Source: Lachnospiraceae bacterium (GTDB lineage Bacteria; Bacillota; Clostridia; Lachnospirales; Lachnospiraceae). Taken from it: a stretch of DNA of 61,569 bases. How positions within the stretch are numbered: position 1 is the first letter of the stretch; every line of letters begins with the position of its first letter. The notes under the pieces are model-generated. The model saw nothing but the letters and a program-made list of their open reading frames with translations. It searched no databases and was not told where the DNA came from. The translations under genes were made by a program, and so were the position numbers. Below, piece by piece: positions 50,967 to 59,905 of the stretch. Where the stretch lies: NCBI GenBank assembly GCA_024695465.1, contig JAILID010000092.1, positions 1-61,569 of the forward strand. Reading direction: 5' to 3'.

Positions 50967-51256
50967 AGAACACGTCTCCCCGGGAGGGAAAGGTAGCTGC
51001 AGTTTTTGCAGGTGTTTCAGCTGCCTTCTTTATCCTGGCAGGACTTATTGCCTTTGTGACGGAAGCGAATGCGGCGCTCCCCGCAGGGGCTCTGGCAATA
51101 CCCGGCATCTGCTTTTCGATCTACGGATTCCGGGTTGGATTTAAAGCGCTTTCGGGAAAGTCCGGCAGTTCAGCCGTCATTATTATGGGAACCATCGCTT
51201 CCGGTATTATGATGGTTGTGTGGAGCGTGCTTATCCTGGTTGGACTTCAGGGTTAA
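50936..51256 (+). CDS. DUF6142-like small membrane protein
   Basis: 106 residues with three membrane helices (VFAGVSAAFFILAGLIAFV; ALAIPGICFSIYGFRVGF; IIMGTIASGIMMVVWSVLILVG). Resembles a small Lachnospiraceae family I associate with DUF6142. Function unknown. The ATG overlaps the end of the VanZ-like gene by 31 bases, behind AGGGAG, so the two are translated together. purE follows after 56 bases. Confidence 0.65.
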   Translation: MANEKRYHFLKNTSPREGKVAAVFAGVSAAFFILAGLIAFVTEANAALPAGALAIPGICFSIYGFRVGFKALSGKSGSSAVIIMGTIASGIMMVVWSVLILVGLQG

Positions 51257-51312
51257 CAGCGGAAGAATATATGGAGCGTTCCCCGTAAAAATGGACGCAG
51301 GAGGAGAAGACG

Positions 51313-51819
51313 ATGGCAAAAGTTGGAATTGTAATGGGGTCGGATTCAGATATGCCGGTAATGGCGAAGGCAGCGGCTGTTCTGGATGAGCTCAACATCT
51401 CATACGAGATGAATATCATATCGGCTCATCGGGAACCGGATGAGTTTTTTCAATACGCGAAGTCTGCTGAGGAGAGAGGACTTAAGGTGATTATCGCAGG
51501 GGCGGGCATGGCGGCTCATCTGCCCGGAATGTGCGCGGCGATTTTTCCGCTCCCGGTTATAGGTGTTCCGATGCACACATCATCTCTTGGCGGGCGGGAC
51601 AGTCTTTATTCAATCGTACAGATGCCCAGCGGTATTCCGGTTGCGACGGTGGCCATCGGAGGGGGGGCGAATGCCGCCCTTCTGGCAGCGAAGATCCTTG
51701 CGGTATCAGACGCCGAACTTCTGGAAAAACTGAAGAATTATTCGGAACGGCTGAAAGAGCAGGTAAAAATGAAGGACCGGAAGCTTCAGGAGTCCGGATG
51801 GAAGAATTACAGCAGATGA
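51313..51819 (+). CDS. purE: N5-carboxyaminoimidazole ribonucleotide mutase
   Basis: Moves the carboxyl group of N5-CAIR to C4, giving CAIR in purine synthesis. 168 residues with GIVMGSDSDMPVM (phosphate loop), SAHREPDE carrying the catalytic His, AGMAAHLPGM and PMHTSSLGGRDSL: class I (bacterial) PurE. purK is not adjacent. ATG at 51313 behind AGGAGGAG. Followed by 190 non-coding bases before purM. Confidence 0.95.
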   Translation: MAKVGIVMGSDSDMPVMAKAAAVLDELNISYEMNIISAHREPDEFFQYAKSAEERGLKVIIAGAGMAAHLPGMCAAIFPLPVIGVPMHTSSLGGRDSLYSIVQMPSGIPVATVAIGGGANAALLAAKILAVSDAELLEKLKNYSERLKEQVKMKDRKLQESGWKNYSR

Positions 51820-51821
51820 CC

Positions 51822-51949
51822 CGGGAAGTATTTCATTTTCCCGATAAAAAATCTTTGTCTTAAGCGGAGAAGAATCTCCTGCCTAAGACACAGGCTCCGC
51901 GGGAAGGCGCAGGAATTTGCTGCGGAAGAAGTCAGCTGAGGCTGATCCG
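51822..51949 (+). other. Structured intercistronic stretch between purE and purM
   Basis: Three hairpins can be drawn: CGGGAA/TTCCCG (51822-51843); TGTCTTA/TAAGACA with an inner GGAGA/TCTCC (51856-51890); and CGGA plus TCAGC with GCTGA plus TCCG around TGAG (51923-51949). No gene and no known purine or other riboswitch core recognised. Confidence 0.4.
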
Positions 51950-52010
51950 GCGCTTTCGTCCTGCGGGGGCGGGACAAGGATGAAAAGGCAGAAGGCCGGA
52001 AAGGATTTTT

Positions 52011-53039
52011 ATGGACTATAAAAGTGCTGGCGTAGATATTGAGGCCGGATACAGATCGGTAGAATTGATGAAGGAACATGTCAGGGGAACCCTGAGACCT
52101 GAGGTGATGAGCGGCCTGGGCGGTTTTTCGGGAGCTTTTTCGGCGGCGGCTTTCAAGGAGATGGAGGAGCCCGTGCTCCTTTCCGGGACGGATGGCGTCG
52201 GGACAAAGCTGAAACTGGCGTTTCTGCTCGGGAAGAACGATACGGTTGGTATTGACTGCGTGGCTATGTGCGTCAATGACGTCGCCTGCGCGGGCGGCGA
52301 ACCGCTCTTCTTTTTGGATTATATAGCCTGCGGAAAAAATTATCCTGAGAAAATAGCCGATATTGTGAAGGGCGTTGCGGAAGGCTGCAAGATGGCAGGC
52401 TGCGCCCTGATCGGCGGTGAAACTGCGGAGATGCCGGGCTTTTATCCGGAAGATGAATACGATCTTGCCGGATTTGCGGTCGGGGTCGCTGACCGGAAGG
52501 ATATTATCTCGGGAGAGGATCTGCGGGAAGGCGACGTTCTTATCGGAATGGCTTCTTCAGGCGTTCATTCTAACGGTTTTTCTCTTGTCCGGAAGGTTTT
52601 TCCGATGACAAAGGAGGCGCTGGAAACCTGCTATGATGAATTGAACGGAAAGACGCTGGGGGAAGCCCTTCTTGCGCCCACCAAAATTTATGTGAAAGCT
52701 TTAAAAAGCATTAAAAACGCCGGGGTCCGGGTTCTCGCCTGCTCCCATATCACCGGCGGAGGCTTCTACGAGAATATTCCCAGGATGCTGAAAGATGGAA
52801 CGAGGGCGGTCATAGAAAAGAATAGTTATGAGATCCCCCCGATCTTCAAGCTGCTCCAGAAGACCGGAAATATTGATGAGCACATGATGTACAATACCTA
52901 TAATATGGGACTTGGAATGGTGCTGGCGGTCCGAAAGGAAGATGCGGACAAGACCTTAAAGGCGATAGAAGCTTCCGGGGAAAGAGGCTGTCTGGTCGGC
53001 AGGATCGTATCCGGCGAGAAAGGCGTGGATCTCCTATGA
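52011..53039 (+). CDS. purM: Phosphoribosylformylglycinamidine cyclo-ligase (AIR synthetase)
   Basis: Closes the imidazole ring to form AIR with ATP. 342 residues with [17 protein letters not shown] at the start, [37 protein letters not shown] and [14 protein letters not shown], all standard PurM motifs. ATG at 52011 behind GGAAAGGA. Overlaps purN by four bases (ATGA). Confidence 0.97.
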   Translation: MDYKSAGVDIEAGYRSVELMKEHVRGTLRPEVMSGLGGFSGAFSAAAFKEMEEPVLLSGTDGVGTKLKLAFLLGKNDTVGIDCVAMCVNDVACAGGEPLFFLDYIACGKNYPEKIADIVKGVAEGCKMAGCALIGGETAEMPGFYPEDEYDLAGFAVGVADRKDIISGEDLREGDVLIGMASSGVHSNGFSLVRKVFPMTKEALETCYDELNGKTLGEALLAPTKIYVKALKSIKNAGVRVLACSHITGGGFYENIPRMLKDGTRAVIEKNSYEIPPIFKLLQKTGNIDEHMMYNTYNMGLGMVLAVRKEDADKTLKAIEASGERGCLVGRIVSGEKGVDLL

Positions 53040-53668
53040 AGACGTTATCCATAACGGTTTTGGTATCGGGCGGAGGAACGAATCTCCAGGCCGTCATAGA
53101 CGGCCTGGCCGATGGAACGATCACCAACACAAAAATAGCCGGCGTCATAAGCAACAATCCCGGCGTCTATGCTCTGGAGAGGGCCGCAAAGGCAAATATT
53201 CCTTCCTTTGTGATCTCGCCGAAAGATTATGAATTAAGAGAGGATTTTAACCTGGCGCTTAAAGAAAAAATTGATTCCCTTGGAACGGATCTGGTGGTTT
53301 TGGCGGGCTTTCTCGTCCGGATTCCGGAGATACTCATCGATGCTTATGAAAACAGGATCGTGAATATCCATCCGGCGCTGATTCCGGCCTTTTCCGGAAA
53401 GGGCTATTACGGACTTCTCGTCCATGAGGCGGCTCTTAAAAGAGGGGTTAAGCTTTCGGGGGCGACGGTTCATTTTGTCAACAAAGATCTTGACGCCGGA
53501 CCGATCATTGCGCAGAAGGCCGTGGAGGTTCTGGAGGACGACAGTCCCAAGACGCTTCAGCGCAGGATTATGGAGCAGGCTGAGTGGAAGCTTCTCCCGG
53601 AGGCGATCAATCTGATCGCGAACGGAAAGATTCGGGTTGAAAACGGGAAAGTTTTTATCGAACGGTAA
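53036..53668 (+). CDS. purN: Phosphoribosylglycinamide formyltransferase
   Basis: Adds formyl from 10-formyltetrahydrofolate to GAR. 210 residues with [15 protein letters not shown] (phosphate loop), [26 protein letters not shown] (catalytic Asn and His) and [14 protein letters not shown] (catalytic Asp). Starts within the purM stop. purD follows 31 bases later; purH, often between them in relatives, is absent. Confidence 0.96.
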   Translation: MKTLSITVLVSGGGTNLQAVIDGLADGTITNTKIAGVISNNPGVYALERAAKANIPSFVISPKDYELREDFNLALKEKIDSLGTDLVVLAGFLVRIPEILIDAYENRIVNIHPALIPAFSGKGYYGLLVHEAALKRGVKLSGATVHFVNKDLDAGPIIAQKAVEVLEDDSPKTLQRRIMEQAEWKLLPEAINLIANGKIRVENGKVFIER

Positions 53669-53699
53669 AGCGGACGGCATATAGACAAGGAGAATAGCT

Positions 53700-54974
53700 A
53701 TGAAAGTATTGATTGTTGGCGGAGGCGGAAGAGAGCATGCGATTGCCTGGGCGGTTCAAAAGAATCCCCGGGTTGAGAAGCTGTACTGCGCTCCTGGAAA
53801 CGCAGGAATCGCGGAGTACGCTGAATGCGTCCCGATCGGAGCCATGGAGTTTGACAAGCTGACGGAGTTCGCTGTCGAAAAAGGCATTGATTTCGCGATT
53901 GTCGGAATGGATGATCCCCTTGTGGGAGGTCTTGTCGATCTGTTTGAAGAGAAAGGAATACGCGCGTTTGGTCCCCGGAAGAACGCCGCAATCCTTGAAG
54001 GCTCCAAGGCTTTTTCAAAGGAGCTGATGGAGAAATACGGGATTCCGACGGCAGCTTATGTCACGGCGTACTCTGCTTCGGAAGCGAGAGAATTCCTTAA
54101 GAAAAGCCGCTATCCGGTCGTCCTCAAGGCGGATGGACTGGCTTTGGGAAAGGGTGTCCTGATCTGCAGCACGCCTGAGGAGGCGGAAAAAGGCGTAGTG
54201 GAAATCATGGAGGACAAAAAGTTCGGAGCCGCCGGGGATAAGATGGTCATAGAGGAGTTTATGACCGGCCGGGAAGTTTCGGTGCTTACTTTCTGCGATG
54301 GGAAGACGATTCGTCCCATGGCCTCCGCCCAGGATCATAAGAGGGCGAAAGACGGCGATGAAGGATTGAATACAGGCGGAATGGGAACCTTTTCTCCAAG
54401 TCCCTTCTATACGCCTTCGGTAGATGAATTCTGCAGAAAAAACATTTACCAGCGGACGGTCGACGCGATGGCTGCGGAAGGAAGGCCTTTTAAAGGGGTG
54501 ATCTTCTTTGGCCTTATGCTTACGAAAGACGGTCCCAAGGTGTTGGAGTATAACTGCCGTTTCGGTGATCCGGAAGCCCAGGTTGTCATACCTCGAATGA
54601 AGACGGATCTCCTGACGGTTATGGAGGCCTGTACGGACGGACGCCTTGATGAGATTGAGCTGGAATTTACGGATGACGCCTGCGTCTGCGTCGTATTAGC
54701 TTCAGACGGCTATCCGGTCAGCTATAAAAAGGGATTTCCGATAGAAGGATTGGAAAATTTCAAAGGGAAGGCGGATCGTTTTGTTTTCCATGCCGGGACA
54801 AAATTTGATGAGAACGGGACGGTCGTAACCAACGGAGGCCGGGTGCTGGGCGTGACGGCAGTCGGGAAGACGCTTGTTGAGGCCCGAAGAAGCGCGTATG
54901 CGGCAGCGGAACTTATTCATTTTGATAACAAGTATATGCGGCACGACATCGGGAAGGCAATCGACGAGGCCTGA
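53700..54974 (+). CDS. purD: Phosphoribosylamine-glycine ligase
   Basis: ATP-grasp enzyme making GAR from phosphoribosylamine and glycine. 424 residues with MKVLIVGGGGREHAIAW, VVLKADGLALGKGV, the ATP-grasp EEFMTGREVSVL, QDHKRAKDGDEGLNTGGMG and LEYNCRFGDPEAQ. ATG behind AAGGAG. Last gene of the purine group, closed by a strong terminator. Confidence 0.97.
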   Translation: MKVLIVGGGGREHAIAWAVQKNPRVEKLYCAPGNAGIAEYAECVPIGAMEFDKLTEFAVEKGIDFAIVGMDDPLVGGLVDLFEEKGIRAFGPRKNAAILEGSKAFSKELMEKYGIPTAAYVTAYSASEAREFLKKSRYPVVLKADGLALGKGVLICSTPEEAEKGVVEIMEDKKFGAAGDKMVIEEFMTGREVSVLTFCDGKTIRPMASAQDHKRAKDGDEGLNTGGMGTFSPSPFYTPSVDEFCRKNIYQRTVDAMAAEGRPFKGVIFFGLMLTKDGPKVLEYNCRFGDPEAQVVIPRMKTDLLTVMEACTDGRLDEIELEFTDDACVCVVLASDGYPVSYKKGFPIEGLENFKGKADRFVFHAGTKFDENGTVVTNGGRVLGVTAVGKTLVEARRSAYAAAELIHFDNKYMRHDIGKAIDEA

Positions 54975-54996
54975 CAGGCCTTCCGGCGGGGCAGTA

Positions 54997-55028
54997 AAAA
55001 AGGCGCGGCTGATGCCGCGCCTTTTTAT
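54997..55028. terminator. Terminator between purD and the OhrR-like gene
   Basis: 13-bp stem AAAAAGGCGCGGC/GCCGCGCCTTTTT with a TGAT loop; the A/T ends give T-runs on both strands, so it serves both convergent units. Confidence 0.9.
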
Positions 55029-55094
55029 AATGACATTTTCTCTGATTCTTTAGGAGCTCCCGCAAAAAATCGCATACCGGCAAAAAACTTATTG

Positions 55095-55562
55095 TCAGTC
55101 GGCCTCCAGGATGCGGTAGAGGAGACGATAGAAGTCAGCGGCGTCTTCCGGGGAAAGCGGAACGCAGGAGGCGATCTTGACGGGGATTTTCCGGGCTTTT
55201 TCCCGAAGCGCCCGCCCCTCCTCCGTCAGGCTGATCAGAACGATGCGTTCGTCTTCCCGGCTTCTTCTTCGTTCGATCAGCCCTCTGGCTTCGAGTTTCC
55301 GGATCAAAGGAGTCAGTGTTCCGCTGTCCAGAAAGAGCCGGCCGCCAAGCTCTCCGATGCTGATCCCGTCCTTTTCCCAGAGGACCAGAAAGACGAGATA
55401 CTGCGTGTAGGTTAGTCCAAGGGGTTTTAAAAGAGGCGTATAAAGACCTGTGATTTTCCTGGCCGCAGCGTAGAGCGGGAAACAGAGCTGATTCTCAAGG
55501 AGAAGAAGGGCGTCTGCGGAGGCCTGGGTCTTATCCGGCTTTACAGAAGCTTCTCCACGCAT
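55095..55562 (-). CDS. OhrR-like MarR-family regulator
   Basis: 155-residue winged-helix repressor. The N-terminal LENQLCFPLYAAARKI carries Cys27 and Tyr31 at positions matching the peroxide-sensing cysteine and its tyrosine partner of OhrR; TYTQYLVFLVLWE and LDSGTLTPLIRKLEARGLI form the helix-turn-helix, and RSREDERIVLISLTEEG the wing. Oxidation of the Cys by organic peroxide would release DNA. Its ATG overlaps the end of the peroxidase gene by 22 bases, so the two are one operon, probably self-regulated. Unlike classical cases the partner is a glutathione-peroxidase-type enzyme rather than Ohr. Confidence 0.88.
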   Translation of the reverse strand: MRGEASVKPDKTQASADALLLLENQLCFPLYAAARKITGLYTPLLKPLGLTYTQYLVFLVLWEKDGISIGELGGRLFLDSGTLTPLIRKLEARGLIERRRSREDERIVLISLTEEGRALREKARKIPVKIASCVPLSPEDAADFYRLLYRILEAD

Positions 55563-56083
55563 GCGGCAACATCTTTCATGTCGGCAGTCGGCTCAAAACG
55601 GGCAGCGACGCTGCCGTCCCGGTCGACGACGAATTTTGTGAAGTTCCACTTAATTTCAGGATTGTTCTTGTAATCCTTGTCAATTTTTTTCAGCATGGTT
55701 CCCATCATGAGCGCCTTCGGGCCCCGGCCGAAACCTTCAAAACCCTTCTGGCTTTTCAGATACTTGTAAAGGGGCAGAGCGTTTTCTCCGTTTACCTCTG
55801 ATTTTTTCATCTGCGGAAACTGCGTATTGTATTTCAACTGGCAGAATTCGTGGATCTCCTCATCGTTCCCCGGCGTCTGGCCCGCGAACTGGTTGCAGGG
55901 AATGTCGATGATTTCAAGACCTTTTTCGTGAAAACGTTCGTACATGTCCTCGAGATCCTTATAATGCGGAGTGAAGCCGCAGCCGGTGGCTGTGTTGACA
56001 ATCAGCAATACTTTGCCCTTGAAATCCGCCAGGGAAAGATCGCCGTTTTTGGGTGTGGGTACGGAATAGTCATAAATGCTCAT
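55541..56083 (-). CDS. Glutathione peroxidase family thiol peroxidase
   Basis: Reduces hydrogen or organic peroxides, probably with thioredoxin as donor since clostridia generally lack glutathione (family knowledge). 180 residues: peroxidatic Cys35 in NTATGCGFTPHY, DIPCNQFAGQ with the catalytic Gln and a likely resolving Cys, and WNFTKFVVDRDG (Trp/Asn of the tetrad). Cysteine, not selenocysteine, at the active site (TGC). ATG behind AAAGGAG on the - strand. First gene of a two-gene operon with the OhrR-like regulator. Confidence 0.94.
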   Translation of the reverse strand: MSIYDYSVPTPKNGDLSLADFKGKVLLIVNTATGCGFTPHYKDLEDMYERFHEKGLEIIDIPCNQFAGQTPGNDEEIHEFCQLKYNTQFPQMKKSEVNGENALPLYKYLKSQKGFEGFGRGPKALMMGTMLKKIDKDYKNNPEIKWNFTKFVVDRDGSVAARFEPTADMKDVAACVEKLL

Positions 56084-56115
56084 TTGTATTTCTCCTTTTA
56101 TTGTTATTTTGGTTG

Positions 56116-56139
56116 TATCAAATATTATTTTATCAAATA
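56116..56139. promoter_or_regulatory. Direct repeat in the peroxidase promoter (candidate operator)
   Basis: TATCAAATA occurs at 56116-56124 and 56131-56139, 15 bases apart, over the -10 region of the peroxidase promoter. A plausible site for the OhrR-like protein, though it does not match the TACAATT-type Bacillus OhrR operator. Confidence 0.4.
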
Positions 56140-56154
56140 AAAATTCTTTGTCAA
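56127..56154 (-). promoter_or_regulatory. Promoter of the peroxidase/OhrR operon
   Basis: On the - strand TTGACA (56154-56149), 16-base spacer, TAAAAT (56132-56127), 43 bases before the start codon. Confidence 0.75.
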
Positions 56155-56170
56155 TAGATGTTTTATTAAC

Positions 56171-56199
56171 TTTTATTTTTCATTTAAATATAGTATAAT
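56171..56199 (+). promoter_or_regulatory. Rubredoxin promoter
   Basis: Perfect TATAAT (56194-56199) with a weak TTTTAT (56171-56176) 17 bases upstream; leader of about 80 bases to the rubredoxin ATG. Confidence 0.55.
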
Positions 56200-56287
56200 G
56201 GGAACAGCCGTACCGGAAGGGGGCTTTTCCTCTTAAAAAGGAACGGAAATTGGCTGCGGGCTAAAATATAAGTATGTGGAGGTAACT

Positions 56288-56446
56288 ATGAAGTACGTAT
56301 GTGATGTATGCGGTTATGAGTATGACCCGGAAGTGGGCGATCCCGATAACGGAATCGATCCGGGCACAGCCTGGGAAGATCTTCCTGAGGATTGGGTCTG
56401 CCCGCTTTGCGGAGTGGGCAAAGACGACTTTACCGCAGAAGAGTGA
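56288..56446 (+). CDS. Rubredoxin
   Basis: 52-residue electron carrier with one iron held by four cysteines: Cys5 and Cys8 in CDVCGY, Cys38 and Cys41 in CPLCGV, the canonical CxxCG and CPxCG pair. Conserved aromatic residues and [12 protein letters not shown] in between are typical. The ATG at 56288 follows GGAGG. In anaerobes it feeds electrons to peroxide- or oxygen-reducing enzymes, fitting the divergently encoded peroxidase and OhrR-like regulator. Complete, with a hairpin directly after. Confidence 0.97.
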   Translation: MKYVCDVCGYEYDPEVGDPDNGIDPGTAWEDLPEDWVCPLCGVGKDDFTAEE

Positions 56447-56452
56447 AAAGAC

Positions 56453-56486
56453 TGGACAGGCCGTTTACGCGGCCTGTCCATCTTTG
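56453..56486 (+). terminator. Terminator-like hairpin after rubredoxin
   Basis: 10-bp stem TGGACAGGCC/GGCCTGTCCA with an 8-base loop followed by TCTTTG. Confidence 0.75.
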
Positions 56487-56570
56487 AACGGATATGACAT
56501 ATGTATGAATGATTGCCTCTGCGGCATTATTTGAAACGGCAGCATGCAGCTTAAGGAAGGGGATTATAAA

Positions 56571-57311
56571 ATGAAAATAAAAGGCGCCGCTTTTTGCGCG
56601 CTTGTCCTGGCTTTTACGCTGATCTCCTGCGGACAGGCGCCTTCAGGCACAGCAAGCGTTAATTCGGAAGGGGAGGCAGCCGCAAGTGAAGCGTCTTCTG
56701 CGGTTTCCTACGCGGAATCAGGGATATCTGAAGAGAACGGAGACAGTGTTTCCGAAGAAGCGGGAGGAGCGGCTGCGGTTCCTCAGGTGGTTTTTGACGA
56801 GACGGAAACCGGCATGATAAGGCCGATGGACGCCATTATGCTTACGGAATACGTTACGAAGCGTTATTACGAAGCTGACGATGGGATAACCTATTGGACG
56901 ATCATGTACTATTATCTTTCCGCTTACGGCTCCAACGCGTCCGGGGCCTCCTATGCGGATCTGGAGGACGGAAAATATCTGGTTCTGGGCTCCGATATTA
57001 TCCGCGAGACCGGAAGAGTTATCTTCGGGGAGACGACGGCTATGCCGGAGATCCCGCCAGACATTCACAGGATCGGCCTTCATGAAGACGGCAAGTATTA
57101 TGTCAAGATGGATCCGAGGCCGGAATCGCTTCCCGTCATGATCTGCGGAGTCGTCAATCCGGATGGCTCCTGCGATATCGTAGCCCAGCTTACGGATACA
57201 AACGGAAAAACGATCTGCGAGGAGAGCTTTCATCTGGTGCCCAAGACGGGTATAAACAGCCTTTTGGGTTATGAATACTATTATACAATCTATTCTGTCG
57301 GACTTGGATAA
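56571..57311 (+). CDS. Lipoprotein of unknown function
   Basis: 246 residues. Signal peptide ending in lipobox LISC (Cys about 20), then a low-complexity Ser/Ala/Glu region (about 25-70), then a compact domain of about 165 residues with many tyrosines (EYVTKRYYEADDGITYW, IMYYYLSAYG) and a closing YEYYYTIYSVGLG. No family recognised. The ATG at 56571 behind AAGGGG is chosen over one at 56544. It lies 18 bases before clpC and shares its direction, so clpC may be transcribed with it. Confidence 0.7.
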   Translation: MKIKGAAFCALVLAFTLISCGQAPSGTASVNSEGEAAASEASSAVSYAESGISEENGDSVSEEAGGAAAVPQVVFDETETGMIRPMDAIMLTEYVTKRYYEADDGITYWTIMYYYLSAYGSNASGASYADLEDGKYLVLGSDIIRETGRVIFGETTAMPEIPPDIHRIGLHEDGKYYVKMDPRPESLPVMICGVVNPDGSCDIVAQLTDTNGKTICEESFHLVPKTGINSLLGYEYYYTIYSVGLG

Positions 57312-57329
57312 AGGGGTGGATTTGAATAT

Positions 57330-59783
57330 ATGAATCGGAGACGAACAAAAGAGGCGGAGACGGCTCTCAAAGAAGCCGGCCGCGCGGCTTTGTCCGCGCG
57401 GCAAAATGGAATCGGAACGGAACATCTCCTGATGGGTCTTTTGAAAGCGGCGAACGGAACAGCTTCGTCGCTTCTTTCGAATGCGGGTGTTTCCGAAGAA
57501 CGTCTTGCGGAATTAATAGACAAGCTGGTTTCGCAGGCGGAGGGCGGAGTCGCTGTCGCGGAACGTTTCGGATATACGCCGAGGGCGGAAAAAGTGATCG
57601 AGGAGAGCGGAAATCTCGCTGAGTCCTTTGGGGCGGATAAGACGGGGACGGAACATATTCTGCTCGCCCTCTTAAAGGACACGGAATGCGTGGCGACCAG
57701 GATCCTCCACACGATGGGGATCGATATTCGACGGCTTTACAAAGATACGCTTTCAGCCATGGGAGCGGACGCAGATGAAAATGACATTTTTAAAGGCCGG
57801 CCTCCGCGAAAGGAGGAAGGGACTCCGACACTTGACGCTTACAGCCGGGATCTGACCGCTCTCGCCGCTGAAGGAAAGCTGGATCCGATCGTCGGACGTG
57901 AAAAAGAGATCGGCAGACTTCTGCAGATCCTCAGCAGGCGGACAAAGAACAATCCCTGTCTCGTAGGGGAGCCGGGCGTTGGAAAAACCGCGATCGTTGA
58001 AGGGCTTGCGCAGAGGATCCATCTGGGCCTTGTGCCGGAGAATATACGCGGCTTCAGGCTGCTTATGCTGGATATGGCAGGGATGGTTGCCGGTTCAAAG
58101 TACCGGGGAGAGTTTGAGGAGAGAATCAAGAATCTTGTCAGCGAAGCTTCGGCGGAAAATAATATTCTCCTTTTCATTGATGAACTTCATACAATCATAG
58201 GCGCGGGAGGGGCTGAGGGCGCTCTGGATGCCGCTAATATCCTGAAACCTTCTCTTGCGAGAGGCGAGATAAGGGTTGTGGGCGCTTCCTCTCTTGACGA
58301 ATACCGGAAGTATATTGAAAAAGACGCCGCGCTGGAACGGCGCTTTCAGCCGGTAACGGTGGAGGAACCCAGCCTGGAGGAAACAGAGGAGATCCTGAAA
58401 AAACTTCGCCCGATCTATGAAGGGCATCATGGGGTAATTATAGAGGATTCAGCTATTCATGCGGCCGCGAAGCTTTCTGAAAGATATCTGAATGACCGGA
58501 GGCTGCCGGATAAGGCTATTGATCTTATAGATGAGGCTGCATCCAAGACGCGTCTGGGGGACTATGCCGGCGGCGGAAAATGGCTTGCGCTGGAAGAAAA
58601 TATCCGCAGGCTCCGCTCTGAGAAAGAAGAGGCCCTGATCAACAGCGATATCGGGAAAGCCAGGAGTCTTCAATCCGCTCAGATGGCGGCAGAAGAAAAA
58701 CTTAAGGATGAGATCGAGCAAAGCAGGAAAAACGCCGGGGAAAAGCAGAAGGTAGATGCCGATTCCGTTGCGGAAGTTGTTTCTGAGTGGACGAAAATTC
58801 CCGCCGCCAAGCTTACGGAGGAAGAATCGAAACGTTTGTCCGGGCTTAAGGAGCGTCTGCAGCAGAGGATTATCGGCCAGGACGAAGCGGTTTGCGCGGT
58901 CTCTGCCGCTATAAAGCGCGGGAGGGTAGGGCTTAAGGATCCGAGGAAACCGACGGGTTCTTTCTTATTCCTGGGGCCGACCGGAGTGGGAAAGACGGAA
59001 CTGTCCAAGGCTCTTGCGGAGGCGGTATTCGGATCTGAGAAAAACCTGATCCGGGTCGATATGTCTGAGTATATGGAAAAGTACAGCGTATCCCGGATGA
59101 TTGGCTCTCCGCCCGGATATGTGGGCTATGATGAAGGCGGTCAGCTGGCGGAACAGGTGCGCCGTCATCCCTACAGCGTCGTTTTGTTTGATGAGATTGA
59201 AAAAGCGCATCCGGATGTCTTCAATATTCTGCTTCAGGTGCTTGACGAAGGCCATATTACGGAAGGAAACGGACGTAAGGTGGATTTTAAAAATACCTGC
59301 ATCATTATGACTTCCAACGCAGGCGCGCAGGCGATTGTCGATCCCAAAAAACTCGGGTTCGGCGCGGGAGACGATGCGAAAAAGGATTATGAGAGAATGA
59401 AAGGCTCGGTCATGAGCGAAGTGCAGCGCGTTTTCCGGCCGGAGTTTTTGAACCGAATCGACGAGATTATCGTCTTTCATATGCTGGGCAGAAAAGAAGC
59501 GGAAAAAATTGCTGATCTTTTGCTGAAGGAACTGGAAAGCAGAGCGGCAAGGGAGGCGGGGCTTTCCCTTAAGATTACCGCTTCCGTGAAGAAATATATT
59601 GCTGAAAAAGGGTTTTCTGAAAAGTACGGGGCAAGACCGTTGAAGAGAACGATTCAGGAAATAATAGAAAATCCTCTTTCCGACCTTATTCTGAACGGAA
59701 AGGTTCCGTCTGCTGCGGCGCTGACCGTTCGCATGAGGGGAGGAAAAATCGTCTTTTGCGACGGAGAAAAGGAAATTCTTTAA
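57330..59783 (+). CDS. clpC: ClpC-type AAA+ protease chaperone
   Basis: Unfolds and feeds proteins into ClpP. 817 residues: N-domain with two Clp_N repeats (1-145), D1 AAA+ with Walker [10 protein letters not shown] (about 213-221), a middle domain of coiled-coil type (about 400-470), D2 with GPTGVGKTE (about 549-557), the ClpP-docking loop KKLGFG, and a D2-small domain. Start ATG behind AAAGGGGTGG. In most Firmicutes clpC follows ctsR-mcsA-mcsB; none of these is here, and no CtsR heptad operator is seen upstream. A complete, normal-looking protein. Confidence 0.96.
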   Translation: MNRRRTKEAETALKEAGRAALSARQNGIGTEHLLMGLLKAANGTASSLLSNAGVSEERLAELIDKLVSQAEGGVAVAERFGYTPRAEKVIEESGNLAESFGADKTGTEHILLALLKDTECVATRILHTMGIDIRRLYKDTLSAMGADADENDIFKGRPPRKEEGTPTLDAYSRDLTALAAEGKLDPIVGREKEIGRLLQILSRRTKNNPCLVGEPGVGKTAIVEGLAQRIHLGLVPENIRGFRLLMLDMAGMVAGSKYRGEFEERIKNLVSEASAENNILLFIDELHTIIGAGGAEGALDAANILKPSLARGEIRVVGASSLDEYRKYIEKDAALERRFQPVTVEEPSLEETEEILKKLRPIYEGHHGVIIEDSAIHAAAKLSERYLNDRRLPDKAIDLIDEAASKTRLGDYAGGGKWLALEENIRRLRSEKEEALINSDIGKARSLQSAQMAAEEKLKDEIEQSRKNAGEKQKVDADSVAEVVSEWTKIPAAKLTEEESKRLSGLKERLQQRIIGQDEAVCAVSAAIKRGRVGLKDPRKPTGSFLFLGPTGVGKTELSKALAEAVFGSEKNLIRVDMSEYMEKYSVSRMIGSPPGYVGYDEGGQLAEQVRRHPYSVVLFDEIEKAHPDVFNILLQVLDEGHITEGNGRKVDFKNTCIIMTSNAGAQAIVDPKKLGFGAGDDAKKDYERMKGSVMSEVQRVFRPEFLNRIDEIIVFHMLGRKEAEKIADLLLKELESRAAREAGLSLKITASVKKYIAEKGFSEKYGARPLKRTIQEIIENPLSDLILNGKVPSAAALTVRMRGGKIVFCDGEKEIL

Positions 59784-59905
59784 ATAGTTGTCCGGGATCG
59801 CGGGAGAAGAGCAAGAGGCCTGCGATTGCGGCGATGCTCGGCGCCGCGTCCGGGCCTTATCGGGGCTTTGGAAGCGGCAGGCTGCGCGCATCTGGAGGAG
59901 TGCTG

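Noticed and set aside
51820..52010. Purine riboswitch between purE and purM
   Set aside because: The conserved three-way-junction loops of purine aptamers are not present.
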